A stretch of 64,000 nt of DNA from Planctomycetota bacterium (lineage in GTDB: Bacteria > Planctomycetota > Phycisphaerae > Phycisphaerales > UBA1924): contig JAJRPN010000002.1 in the NCBI GenBank assembly GCA_024280755.1, forward strand, positions 1 through 64,000, in the 5' to 3' direction. The first letter of the stretch is position 1. Every line of letters starts with the position of its first letter. The translations under genes were made by a program, and so were the position numbers. Below, piece by piece: positions 26,778 to 34,647 of the stretch. The notes under the pieces were generated by a model. That model was not told the origin of the DNA and did no database searches. It worked only from the letters and a program-made list of their open reading frames with translations.

Positions 26778-27062
26778 ATGAAGATCAATACAAACACCCG
26801 TCGTTCAATCACTATTGCAATGCTCATCGCAGCTCCAATCGCAATGATCGGCTGTTCCACAGGCCCGTCACACGCTGGCGATATCAACTCGATCCGCTGG
26901 GACCCAACCCCTGCGATGCACACACTCGCCAAACGCGACTCCGATCGGCTCAACTCGCTGGCACGCATGAAGGACTCAAACCTTCGCATGCTCTCCACCG
27001 ATCTCGATCGCGCATTCTACTTGGATCGCCCATCGCGCCTGTACCGTGGCATCAAGCCATAA
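26778..27062 (+). CDS. Small lipoprotein
   Basis: The 94-residue product has a basic start, a hydrophobic segment and a lipobox ending AMIGC, so it should be lipidated and sit in a membrane facing the periplasm. The mature part is basic and hydrophilic. No family is recognised. It is a single gene with its own promoter and a terminator 50 bases downstream. Confidence 0.7.
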   Translation: MKINTNTRRSITIAMLIAAPIAMIGCSTGPSHAGDINSIRWDPTPAMHTLAKRDSDRLNSLARMKDSNLRMLSTDLDRAFYLDRPSRLYRGIKP

Positions 27063-27103
27063 CCTCTTTTGTTCAGTACACTGGACAAAGAACAGAACAC
27101 ATC

Positions 27104-27135
27104 AAAAAACACCTGACGATTGTCAGGTGTTTTTC
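27104..27135 (+). terminator. Intrinsic terminator after the lipoprotein gene
   Basis: An ACACCTGAC/GTCAGGTGT stem with a GATT loop is followed by TTTTT. A-rich bases before the stem allow it to act on the minus strand as well. Confidence 0.85.
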
Positions 27136-27193
27136 TTCTTGTATACAAGCCTGAACGCAAGCTTGTGTTATTCGAGTAGATCCCGTAAAGCGA

Positions 27194-27622
27194 TTACTTC
27201 GCGGTGTACTGGCCGCGGGAGATCTTCTTGAAGACCTTCTTCTCGCGGATCAATGCCTGGTTGACGATCGTGCGGAAGTTGGCAGCGGTGGTTAAGTACC
27301 CAGCCTTTTGAACCTCTGCGGTCACATCAGTCACCGACATGGTCTTGCCGTTGAGCACAGTCGCGAGCGAGTCGACCAGGTTCATTTCGTTGCGTGGGCG
27401 TCTGCGGATGCCGCCCGATGCGCTCAGCGCACCGACTGATGCAAGCTCGGTATCAACCTGAGCAAGCTCGCCAAGAAGACGCTCGCGGCGACGCTCAAGC
27501 TTGCGCACCCCACGCTCGCGGCGTTGGAGTTCTGCTTGAAGCTCGGCCATCGACATGGTGTTGAGCGAAGACGGTTTCTTAGATGTTGTTTTCTTAGCCA
27601 TGTGTTGTACTTTCTTATTCAT
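27194..27622 (-). CDS. Small coiled-coil protein with C-terminal winged-helix-like domain
   Basis: The 142-residue product has a basic N-terminus (AKKTTSKK), a coiled coil (ELQAELQRRERGVRKLERRR) and a C-terminal 60-residue helical domain ending RGQYTAK that looks like a winged helix. DNA binding is therefore plausible. AGGA lies six bases before the ATG at 27622. It stands alone beside the AT-rich gap near parB. No named family is recognised. Confidence 0.65.
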   Translation of the reverse strand: MNKKVQHMAKKTTSKKPSSLNTMSMAELQAELQRRERGVRKLERRRERLLGELAQVDTELASVGALSASGGIRRRPRNEMNLVDSLATVLNGKTMSVTDVTAEVQKAGYLTTAANFRTIVNQALIREKKVFKKISRGQYTAK

Positions 27623-27857
27623 TGTGGATCCTGTGTTGTCTGAACAGACTTAGGCGAATGCTGAATGGGTTTATCGAGTCCCCCCAGATAAATACCCGTT
27701 TACTTATCGTAGTGTAGTACACAACATTCGGGTTTCCTAATAAAAATAAAGTGTAATTTAAAACAAAAACACCGCGCCCGAACATATGAAGAACAAAACG
27801 GCGGTAAGCAAAAAAGAGGATGCACAGCCCTAAAAACGGGGGGTGTCTTCCCAGTCA
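27623..27857. other. AT-rich intergenic region at the apparent GC-skew switch
   Basis: This 235-base gap between two minus-strand genes includes an AT-rich stretch at about 27735-27775. It contains a GTGTAGTACAC palindrome at about 27710 and one weak DnaA-box-like 9-mer (TGTGGATCC, 27623-27631). No gene is seen. It is the best local candidate for origin-linked sequence, on weak grounds. Confidence 0.35.
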
Positions 27858-28880
27858 TCAAGACTTAGAGATCTCTTCATTGTTCCCAATGCCGAGTTTA
27901 TTCATTAAACCATCGAAATGGTCCAGGTCGTAGAACTCGATCGTAATACTCCCTTTTGTGCCAGTTTGGTCAGTTTTGAGCTTTACATGGGTCCCGAGTC
28001 GATCACCAAGCCGCTTTTCAAGATCGCTTAGTACGGATTCCATGCGTGTGTGCGTGGTGGATTCAATACCGCCTTGGGGTGAGTGGTTGATCTTGCTTTG
28101 AGCATCAGAATCTACATTGCAATTGCTGATTGCTTTTTCAAGTATACGAACAGTCCATTCTCCATTACGAGCTTGTCGGGCGAGTTCAAGCCGATGTTCG
28201 CTCTCTTTGCATGATAGCAATACCTTACCATGCCCCATTCCAAGTTCACCAGCAACGATCATGGTTTGGATTTCGTCGTCGAGTTCGATGAGCCTGAGAA
28301 AGTTGGCGACCGACGATCGGCTAATCCCGACTTTGGTCGCGATCTGATCCTGGGTCATCCCGAATCGCTCGCTCAGAAGCACAAACCCGTGCGCCCGTTC
28401 GATCGGGTTGAGGTCTTCGCGTTGAATATTTTCAATCAGCGCAAGCTGGGCAGATTGCAAATCATCAACATCGAGTACGATCGCCCGGATAGTCGATTGG
28501 CCCGTCCGGCAAGTCGCCCGCCATCGCCGTTCGCCCGCGATCAGCTCATACCGCTCTGCATCGTCTGTATGCACTACTCGCACTACAATCGGCTGCATCA
28601 GGCCATGCTCAGCGATGGATTGGGCCAGTTCTTCAAGCGCATTCTCGTCAAACACCCGCCGAGGCTGATGCGGGTTGGCTCCGACATGGGTGACATCGAT
28701 CTCAAGTACCCGTTCGCCTTGATGCTGGGCTGGGGTTATCTCAGCAGTAATGTTCGCAATTTGTGAGGCATTAAGTTCTGGTGCAACTTGAATCGGACCG
28801 ATTGACGATTGATCAACAAGCGCACTGAGTCCTCTGCCAAGCTTTGAACGGTTCTTTTTTTTGCGTGTAGGTGTAGCCAT
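27858..28880 (-). CDS. parB: Chromosome-partitioning protein ParB
   Basis: ParB binds parS and loads on DNA as a CTP-dependent clamp. The protein shows the ParB/Srx motif (IAGERRWRA), the LMQPIVV region and a helix-turn-helix (MTQDQIATKVGISRSSVANFL), then a C-terminal dimer domain. Its start is set at the second of two adjacent ATGs because GGAGG is five bases before it. A parA gene is not adjacent. Two parS-like sites lie 0.4 and 1.2 kb away. Confidence 0.93.
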   Translation of the reverse strand: MATPTRKKKNRSKLGRGLSALVDQSSIGPIQVAPELNASQIANITAEITPAQHQGERVLEIDVTHVGANPHQPRRVFDENALEELAQSIAEHGLMQPIVVRVVHTDDAERYELIAGERRWRATCRTGQSTIRAIVLDVDDLQSAQLALIENIQREDLNPIERAHGFVLLSERFGMTQDQIATKVGISRSSVANFLRLIELDDEIQTMIVAGELGMGHGKVLLSCKESEHRLELARQARNGEWTVRILEKAISNCNVDSDAQSKINHSPQGGIESTTHTRMESVLSDLEKRLGDRLGTHVKLKTDQTGTKGSITIEFYDLDHFDGLMNKLGIGNNEEISKS

Positions 28881-28993
28881 CATTGCCTCCGTGTTTTCTG
28901 CGTGCCTATTTGTATGACACAGTACTCGAATTATCCGTCCCCCGCTGCTCACGATCAACCTGTCATGTCTGAATCGAGTGCATATAGTTGCGA

Positions 28994-29464
28994 ATGGGAT
29001 CGAAAAAACACACCGAAATCATCGCTCGCGGGCTTCTGATCCACCAAGGGCGCGTGCTGATGTGTCGAAATATCAAGCATTCCTACTGCTATCTCCCAGG
29101 CGGGCATGTTGAGTTCGCAGAAAAAGCATCCGATGCTTTAATCCGTGAAATCAAAGAAGAAACCGGGCTCGAATCATCCATAGGCCCCCTGCTGCTGACC
29201 ACCGAGCAGTGCTTTGATGATGGCAAGCGGGTGAACCATGAGATCAATGTGGTGTTCCATGTGGAACATATTGGGGAATCCAAAGTGCCCAGCGCGCATC
29301 CGCCCGAAACAGTGCCCAGCATTGAAGAGTATATCGATTTTGTCTGGGTTGATCTTGCTGAGCTGCCCGAAGCTGATGTTCGACCCAACGAGATCAAAGC
29401 CTGGCTGATGAGTGGGGGCGCGACCGAACCTGCTCATGGCCCTTGGCTCAGCGGGTTTGAATAA
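28994..29464 (+). CDS. Nudix hydrolase
   Basis: The 156-residue protein has a complete Nudix box, with GHVEFAE followed by REIKEETGL, the metal-binding motif for cleaving nucleoside diphosphate derivatives. The substrate is unknown. The frame extends to a TTG at 28988, but the ATG at 28994 is simpler. A 16-bp parS-like site lies inside the gene. It faces away from parB. Confidence 0.9.
   Translation: MGSKKHTEIIARGLLIHQGRVLMCRNIKHSYCYLPGGHVEFAEKASDALIREIKEETGLESSIGPLLLTTEQCFDDGKRVNHEINVVFHVEHIGESKVPSAHPPETVPSIEEYIDFVWVDLAELPEADVRPNEIKAWLMSGGATEPAHGPWLSGFE
29253..29268 (+). promoter_or_regulatory. parS-like site 1
   Basis: TGTTCCATGTGGAACA is a 16-bp near-palindrome that differs from the parS consensus TGTTTCACGTGAAACA by a symmetric C/G pair and one central base. 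It lies inside the Nudix gene, 0.4 kb from parB. The exact reverse complement recurs at 30129. Confidence 0.75.
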
Positions 29465-29549
29465 ACGATCCGTTTTTCGACTCCGTTTTTTAACGCCGTT
29501 TTACATTGGGGCTTCAACCCCTCCACTCTTTGGCCGATAACGCGAGTGT

Positions 29550-30431
29550 ATGTCTACGCCAAGAGAAACCAAACCGTCAGCATCACTATCGACCCACTCG
29601 GCGATTGATGATGTTGACCAGCTTGCATCAAAGCTCAGTTCGCTCAAGTCGCACATGGACCAGGCTTCAGATCTCGCTGAAGCTGGAGCGATGGCTTCTA
29701 TGTTTGCTCACGAGGTCAACAACCTGATGACCCAGGTTGGTGGCCGGGCCCAACTGGCATTGATGCATATGGATCAACCCGAGCGAACGGCCTATGCCCT
29801 CGAACTCGCCTGTCATGCGAGCGCACAGATCGCTCAGCTGGCGGAACTCTTTATGAGCACAACCGTGATGACGATTCGGCCTGGTTCACTGAGGTCAATA
29901 ATGGATGCTCATCAACGGGCATTAAGCTTCTTGCCTGAAGCCGATTTTAATGCGTACAACTTCGCTCTCTCAGGTGACGGTTCGCTGGTTCCCAACATCC
30001 CCACTGTATTGCTCCAGCAAGTTCTTCTCAACCTTTATCTCAATGCCATCCGAGCGGTGGGGGATTCGGAGGAGAGAGAAACAGGCCGAATCACAATCCA
30101 TGTCTCCACACACAATACCAGTCAGGAATGTTCCACATGGAACAATTCAGATTCGGGGCAGGCCTTGTCGGGGCAAATGATCCAGATCATTGTTGAAGAT
30201 ACAGGCGTCGGCATGAGTTCAGATCAGGTTGCCGGGTTATTTGTAGCGAAAGATCGGCCAAGCGAATCCCAGCCTTCAGATCAAGGACATGGGCTTGGAT
30301 TAGCAATTTGCACAAAGCTCTTGACGAGTGTGCATGGAACCATCCGTGCACACTCGATTCCAGGCACGGGGACCAAGATGATCATCACTTTGCCGATCGC
30401 GCCAGAAAACGCCCAGTCATCAGCAGCTTGA
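29550..30431 (+). CDS. Soluble sensor histidine kinase
   Basis: The 293-residue protein has no membrane segment. The phosphoacceptor histidine lies in FAHEVNNLM (about residue 54), the N box region in LLNLYLNAIRAV, and G boxes in DTGVGM and GHGLGLAIC. An unusually long loop with CSTWNNS precedes the first G box and coincides with the second parS-like site. No response regulator is adjacent, so it is an orphan kinase. Confidence 0.88.
   Translation: MSTPRETKPSASLSTHSAIDDVDQLASKLSSLKSHMDQASDLAEAGAMASMFAHEVNNLMTQVGGRAQLALMHMDQPERTAYALELACHASAQIAQLAELFMSTTVMTIRPGSLRSIMDAHQRALSFLPEADFNAYNFALSGDGSLVPNIPTVLLQQVLLNLYLNAIRAVGDSEERETGRITIHVSTHNTSQECSTWNNSDSGQALSGQMIQIIVEDTGVGMSSDQVAGLFVAKDRPSESQPSDQGHGLGLAICTKLLTSVHGTIRAHSIPGTGTKMIITLPIAPENAQSSAA
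30129..30144 (+). promoter_or_regulatory. parS-like site 2
   Basis: TGTTCCACATGGAACA is the exact reverse complement of the site at 29253. It lies within the histidine kinase gene. Two identical sites 0.9 kb apart next to parB support a partition centre. Confidence 0.75.
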
Positions 30432-30445
30432 GTTCTCAAACATTC

Positions 30446-31546
30446 TTATGCGTCAGCGATTGGCACAATGTCATCGGCAAGAAACTCGACATGCACATCG
30501 TCGCCCACATTAGGATGGACCGTTGAAGTCGATCCAAACGGGTTCATCTCCGCAATTTTGATAGGCGGGCAGCCCTTAATCTCAACTAAGTGCTGAGCAG
30601 TTTCACCAAGATAAGTAGTCTCTAAGAGCTTTCCTGGCAAGGTGTTGGGTTTTCCCGCCTCGCGCAGTCGAATAGCTTCTGGGCGAACAGAGAGCAGGTT
30701 GTGTTCAGCTTTTGTTTGTGATTCGCCGCTTTGGATGACAGGGCCAGCGAACTGTCCCGCTTCGATAGTGTAGGCTGCCGATTGGCCGACTTCGCCAGCT
30801 TGCTTGGCCTCAATGAGGTTGGTCTCGCCAAGGAACTCGGCAACAAAGCGGGTGTTGGGTTTGCGGTACAGCTCACGGGGTGAGCCGAGCTGCATGATCT
30901 GCCCATCTTTGAGCAGCGCGATCCGGTCGGCCATCGAAAGAGCCTCTTTTTGATCGTGGGTCACATAGACGGTGGTGATTCCTGATGCTTTGCAGACATT
31001 GCGGATCTGGAGGCGAAGGTCGTTGCGGAGCTTGGCGTCAAGATTCGACAAAGGCTCATCGAGCAAGAGTACATCTGGTTTGATGACCAAAGCGCGGGCG
31101 AGCGCGACGCGTTGCTGTTGTCCACCCGAGAGCTGGGTTGGCTTTCTGCTCGCATATTTTTCCATCTGTACCGCTGCGAGTGCTTCGAGGACGCGCGTAT
31201 CTTTTTCAGGATTGGGCACCTTCCGCACATTGAGCCCGAAGGCGACATTCTGGGCAACGGTCATGTGCGGCCAGAGCGCGTAGGACTGGAACACCATCCC
31301 GGTGTTTCGTTTGTTGGGCGCCTCGTGGGTGACATCTTTGCCATCGAAGGCGACGGTGCCTGATGTCGGGTCAATAAACCCTGCAATCATGCGTAAAAGC
31401 GTGGTTTTTCCGCATCCTGAGGGCCCAAGGAGAAAGAAGAGTTCTCCGGGTTCGATGGTGACGGAGAGCTGGTCGACGGCGGTCGCTGCGGATGAGCCGT
31501 TGCCGAAGACTTTAACAAGATTCTGAATCGTGATCTGTGTACCCAT
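30446..31546 (-). CDS. ABC transporter ATP-binding protein, MalK/PotA/FbpC class
   Basis: The 366-residue ATPase carries Walker A GPSGCGKTT, Q-loop VFQSYALWP, signature LSGGQQQR, Walker B LLLDEPLSNLD and the switch histidine VTHDQKEA. A C-terminal TOBE region (from about residue 270) marks it as the ATPase of an importer for iron, polyamine or sugar. No permease or binding protein gene adjoins it, so its substrate cannot be told. Confidence 0.88.
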   Translation of the reverse strand: MGTQITIQNLVKVFGNGSSAATAVDQLSVTIEPGELFFLLGPSGCGKTTLLRMIAGFIDPTSGTVAFDGKDVTHEAPNKRNTGMVFQSYALWPHMTVAQNVAFGLNVRKVPNPEKDTRVLEALAAVQMEKYASRKPTQLSGGQQQRVALARALVIKPDVLLLDEPLSNLDAKLRNDLRLQIRNVCKASGITTVYVTHDQKEALSMADRIALLKDGQIMQLGSPRELYRKPNTRFVAEFLGETNLIEAKQAGEVGQSAAYTIEAGQFAGPVIQSGESQTKAEHNLLSVRPEAIRLREAGKPNTLPGKLLETTYLGETAQHLVEIKGCPPIKIAEMNPFGSTSTVHPNVGDDVHVEFLADDIVPIADA

Positions 31547-31587
31547 AGAAGGACATCATAGCGAAAGAATTCGGGTAGACTCAATGC

Positions 31588-31995
31588 GTGGCATCGAACC
31601 CGTCCAACAAAGATTCATTAAACCCTTCGCCGAGCGATCCGCTGGATCGGCTTCGTGGTTTTCGGGTGTATCCCTCGCGGGCGCGTGGGCTTGGTGAGGA
31701 TATGAACTTGCAGATGCAGGCGATGAAGAAAATATCACAATCTGAATCTTCCGCCAGCGAAGCATGGGGGACGGTGGTGCCGGATCAGATCCGAGATTGC
31801 ACGAGTGTCGCAGGACTCAAAGCGGGCAAAGTTGTGGTCTTGGTGCCCAGCGCAGCCCATCGCTATATGGTCGATCGTTGGCTTGGCAGCGGGGGGCTGA
31901 GCGAGTTTCAAGCCCTTGCCCAAGTTCCCATCCGGGGGGTTGATCTGAAAATCGTGGCTGATGTTGGGGTGCAGGTCGGCCAGAATGACACCTAG
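31588..31995 (+). CDS. DciA/DUF721-like protein
   Basis: The 135-residue product matches the DUF721 pattern in its centre: a Trp-centred AWGTVVPDQI, followed by KVVVLVPSAAHRYMVDRWL. DciA proteins help load the replicative helicase in bacteria lacking DnaC. Translation starts at a GTG, as the nearby ATG is out of frame. Its place near parB, parS-like sites and rnpA supports a replication role. Confidence 0.75.
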   Translation: MASNPSNKDSLNPSPSDPLDRLRGFRVYPSRARGLGEDMNLQMQAMKKISQSESSASEAWGTVVPDQIRDCTSVAGLKAGKVVVLVPSAAHRYMVDRWLGSGGLSEFQALAQVPIRGVDLKIVADVGVQVGQNDT

Positions 31996-32040
31996 TCGGT
32001 TTTAAACACCGAAAGTATGTCAGAATGTTCCGAAAACCCT

Positions 32041-32336
32041 TTGACAAACGATCCCATTTCGGGGATGCTGGGTCATCGTCGGCGTCGTGGTCGATGATGA
32101 CAACTGATCGCGCACCAATTCCTGCGCTTCACTCTGCTCTTGCGAGCGCACACACTTGCAAGGTGTCGGAACGGCGATTTGGGTTCGGGTGGTTTGTTTT
32201 TGTGCCGTTCACCTGGTCAAAATGAATCAGCCCCGGTTGGTTGTGCATCCCTGTGTTCTGTTGTCTGCTACTCCTCCTGGGTATTGCAGCGGAACACAAC
32301 GGGCGGTGTCTTCTCGTGGGGGATACCGCCTTTTTT
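32041..32336 (+). ncRNA. Possible noncoding transcript (promoter and terminator, no protein gene)
   Basis: The 385-base gap 31996-32380 has no convincing gene. It holds a perfect TTGACA at 32041 with GATGCT 17 bases on (a weak -10), a 10-bp hairpin GTCATCGTCG/CGATGATGAC around 32081-32110, and an intrinsic terminator at 32302-32336 (GGCGGT...ACCGCC then TTTTTT). A transcript of about 265 nt is possible. Alternatively this is the long 3' untranslated part of dciA. Confidence 0.35.
32302..32336 (+). terminator. Intrinsic terminator downstream of dciA
   Basis: A GGCGGTGTC/GATACCGCC stem is followed by six T. It lies 307 bases after the dciA stop codon. Confidence 0.75.
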
Positions 32337-32380
32337 AATTGATGCTTTGATGGAAGATCAGCTACAGATCGAAATCAAAC

Positions 32381-33010
32381 TCAGGTCAGATTCGTTGGCG
32401 TGAGTCTGATGTAGAGCATTGAGGTGAGCCACCCGATGATCGCGCCGAGATAGACATCGGTTGCGAAGTGGGCGCCGGTGAGCATGCGGGTAATTGCACA
32501 GCCTATCGCAAGCAAGATGAGGAATCTTCGGGTGTTGGGGATGAGCGCAGCGAGCATCAGGCATCCGCCAAAGGCGACGGCTGCATGGGATGATGGAAGC
32601 CCAAGGTTTGAGCCATCAGCGAATCCAGAGAAGAGCCCTCTGAAGTGGTAGAAACCATCTTGGATGATACCGTTGGATACTGGTCGTTCGCGAGCGATGA
32701 GCAGTTTACCCAGTTCTGCGAGTGCGCCAGCGGTGAGTGCGCTGAGGAACACAGCTGCACCCCGATGCCGATTTCGATCGTGGATGATGAAGATAAATCC
32801 GATTGCTGCCCATGTGCCCAGGAACCCAAGGATGCGCAAGAAGCGGTACCAATCGTGGTGTTCGACCGCTCGGTCATCGCCCATGTAGAAAAGATGGAGC
32901 AGTGGAAAATCGAGCAGGGTGAAGAGAATGAACCCGGCAATGACAATCGCGAGCGTGCGCCATCGCACGGCTCGTCGGTGTTTCTTCTCTTTGGGGGATC
33001 GGTAGGTCAT
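32381..33010 (-). CDS. PAP2-family phosphatase (membrane)
   Basis: The 209-residue protein has about five membrane segments and the three phosphatase motifs: KLLIARERP, GLPSSHAAV and RMLTGAHFATDV. These enzymes dephosphorylate lipid phosphates such as undecaprenyl diphosphate or phosphatidic acid. The ATG at 33010 is chosen; the longer frame would overlap the upstream gene. It follows the GT39 gene by 16 bases, so the two are probably cotranscribed. Confidence 0.88.
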   Translation of the reverse strand: MTYRSPKEKKHRRAVRWRTLAIVIAGFILFTLLDFPLLHLFYMGDDRAVEHHDWYRFLRILGFLGTWAAIGFIFIIHDRNRHRGAAVFLSALTAGALAELGKLLIARERPVSNGIIQDGFYHFRGLFSGFADGSNLGLPSSHAAVAFGGCLMLAALIPNTRRFLILLAIGCAITRMLTGAHFATDVYLGAIIGWLTSMLYIRLTPTNLT

Positions 33011-33026
33011 GTGTTGGCTGAATACC

Positions 33027-34646
33027 TTATCGTGGTTCTGGAGGCGTCCATGAATCGAAGGTGTGGAAGTTGAAGCCGATATAGGTGGTGTTTTTTTGTT
33101 TGGGTTCGTTTTCGAGCTTGCCGATGTTTGTGAAGTTATCGAATGCGCAGGTCCAATGGTGTGGCTTGCCTCCAAAGAGGAGGCCGGGGCGTCCGAGCAG
33201 TGGGGCGAGGGTTTTGGGATTGGAGAGATCGGTGTGTGTCCACATATCGTATTGGGTTTTTCGGCCTCCGACTTGTGCGCTGGTGCAGTAGACGGTTGGT
33301 TGTCCTGGGAGGTAGAAGGCGAGCTGGGATGCTCGCCCGTAGTGTTCGGACATGATCAATGGTTCTTGGCCGGTGTATGCCCGGAGATCATTGATTGATT
33401 CGGTAGCTGCAGCTGCGTGTTCGCGCATGCCGGTCATGCGATAGAGCGGGATGAGCGGGCCGACGACTGGTTGCTTGGAAAGCCATTTTGCGCTCGGGAA
33501 GAGCATGAGGATGACGATGCCGATGGTCATGGCAGCACCCCATGCGAACTTGACCGGATGATCGATGCGCGAGACGCCATCGAGCACTGCCCAGCTCGCA
33601 GCGGGGATCAGGGTGACGAACGCGCCCATCGCCCAGTTGCCTTCGGTTTGGGTCACGAGCGAGACGAGGAAGTAGAAGAAGAGGATCGGGAAGGCGATGG
33701 CGACGAGGGCTTTGATGACGAGTTGGGTGTGTGTATCAGCGTGTTTGCGTGCGTTGAGCAGGGCGAAGATCGAGAGGATGACGACTGGCCCGCCGACGAG
33801 CATTTGGAGCGAGACATATTCGAGCATCCAGAGGATGGTCCACGGGTCGGCGTGATAGGCGGCTCTTTTTTCGGTGTCGCCTCCGGGCGCGCCAAGGTGT
33901 CCGAGCAGATGTCGGACGGTTGCCCAATCATGCCCAGCGTTCCAGATGAGAACGGGGACGAGCCCGATGAGCGAGACAAGCATGCCCAGGGCGAGGTGTT
34001 TGAGACTGAGCTTGGGTCGATTGTTTCTGGTGATCAAGATGGCGAGGAGCACGCCGGGAAGCAGCAGGAGGATGGTGTATTTGAAGAGGAACCCGATGGC
34101 GATCCATAGGCCGAAGGCGAGCCAGCTTGTGTGATGCCCTTTGAGGATGGCTCGGAGCGCGAAGAAGGATGCCCACGCCCATGATGCGATGTAGGGCGAG
34201 TCGATGGTCATGATCATCGCAGCGGCCGCGAATCCGGGGACACAGGCGTAGAGGATCGCGCTGATGAAGACGAGGCGTTGGTCTTGGAAATGGTCTTTGG
34301 TGATTTTGGCGACCGCGAGGGTGCCCAGTGCTGCAGCGATGGCAGCGGGGATGCGGATGGCATATTCGGTATGCCCAAGGATTGTTGTCGATGCCCAGAT
34401 CACCCATGAAACACCCGGCCCTTTGGAGTAGTAGGACCAATCGAGATTGCGCGACCATTCCCAATAGTGGGCTTCGTCTTCGATCAGGGTGTAGGGGGAG
34501 ATGATTTGCCAGATGATGCGAAAGGCGAGCAGTGCGAGGATGAGCAGCCAGACCGAAGCCGGGCTGATCGCGATTGCGTTCCACCAAGGTTTTTTTGGCA
34601 GCTTGCTTTGTGCATCTGGGTTTGGATTTGGATCTTGTGTGGTCAT
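33027..34646 (-). CDS. GT39/ArnT-like membrane glycosyltransferase
   Basis: The 539-residue protein has many membrane segments and an acidic motif EDEAHYWEW in the first outer loop, as in polyprenyl-phosphate sugar transferases (GT39/GT83). It would move a sugar from a lipid-phosphate carrier to lipid A or protein outside the inner membrane. Its ATG lies one base after the stop of the LptF/G-like gene, and a PAP2 phosphatase follows, so the three form an envelope-lipid operon. Confidence 0.85.
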   Translation of the reverse strand: MTTQDPNPNPDAQSKLPKKPWWNAIAISPASVWLLILALLAFRIIWQIISPYTLIEDEAHYWEWSRNLDWSYYSKGPGVSWVIWASTTILGHTEYAIRIPAAIAAALGTLAVAKITKDHFQDQRLVFISAILYACVPGFAAAAMIMTIDSPYIASWAWASFFALRAILKGHHTSWLAFGLWIAIGFLFKYTILLLLPGVLLAILITRNNRPKLSLKHLALGMLVSLIGLVPVLIWNAGHDWATVRHLLGHLGAPGGDTEKRAAYHADPWTILWMLEYVSLQMLVGGPVVILSIFALLNARKHADTHTQLVIKALVAIAFPILFFYFLVSLVTQTEGNWAMGAFVTLIPAASWAVLDGVSRIDHPVKFAWGAAMTIGIVILMLFPSAKWLSKQPVVGPLIPLYRMTGMREHAAAATESINDLRAYTGQEPLIMSEHYGRASQLAFYLPGQPTVYCTSAQVGGRKTQYDMWTHTDLSNPKTLAPLLGRPGLLFGGKPHHWTCAFDNFTNIGKLENEPKQKNTTYIGFNFHTFDSWTPPEPR

Positions 34647-34647
34647 C

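Noticed and set aside
32025..32225. 66-codon frame after dciA
   Set aside because: It has no homology signal or ribosome binding site and overlaps predicted hairpins.
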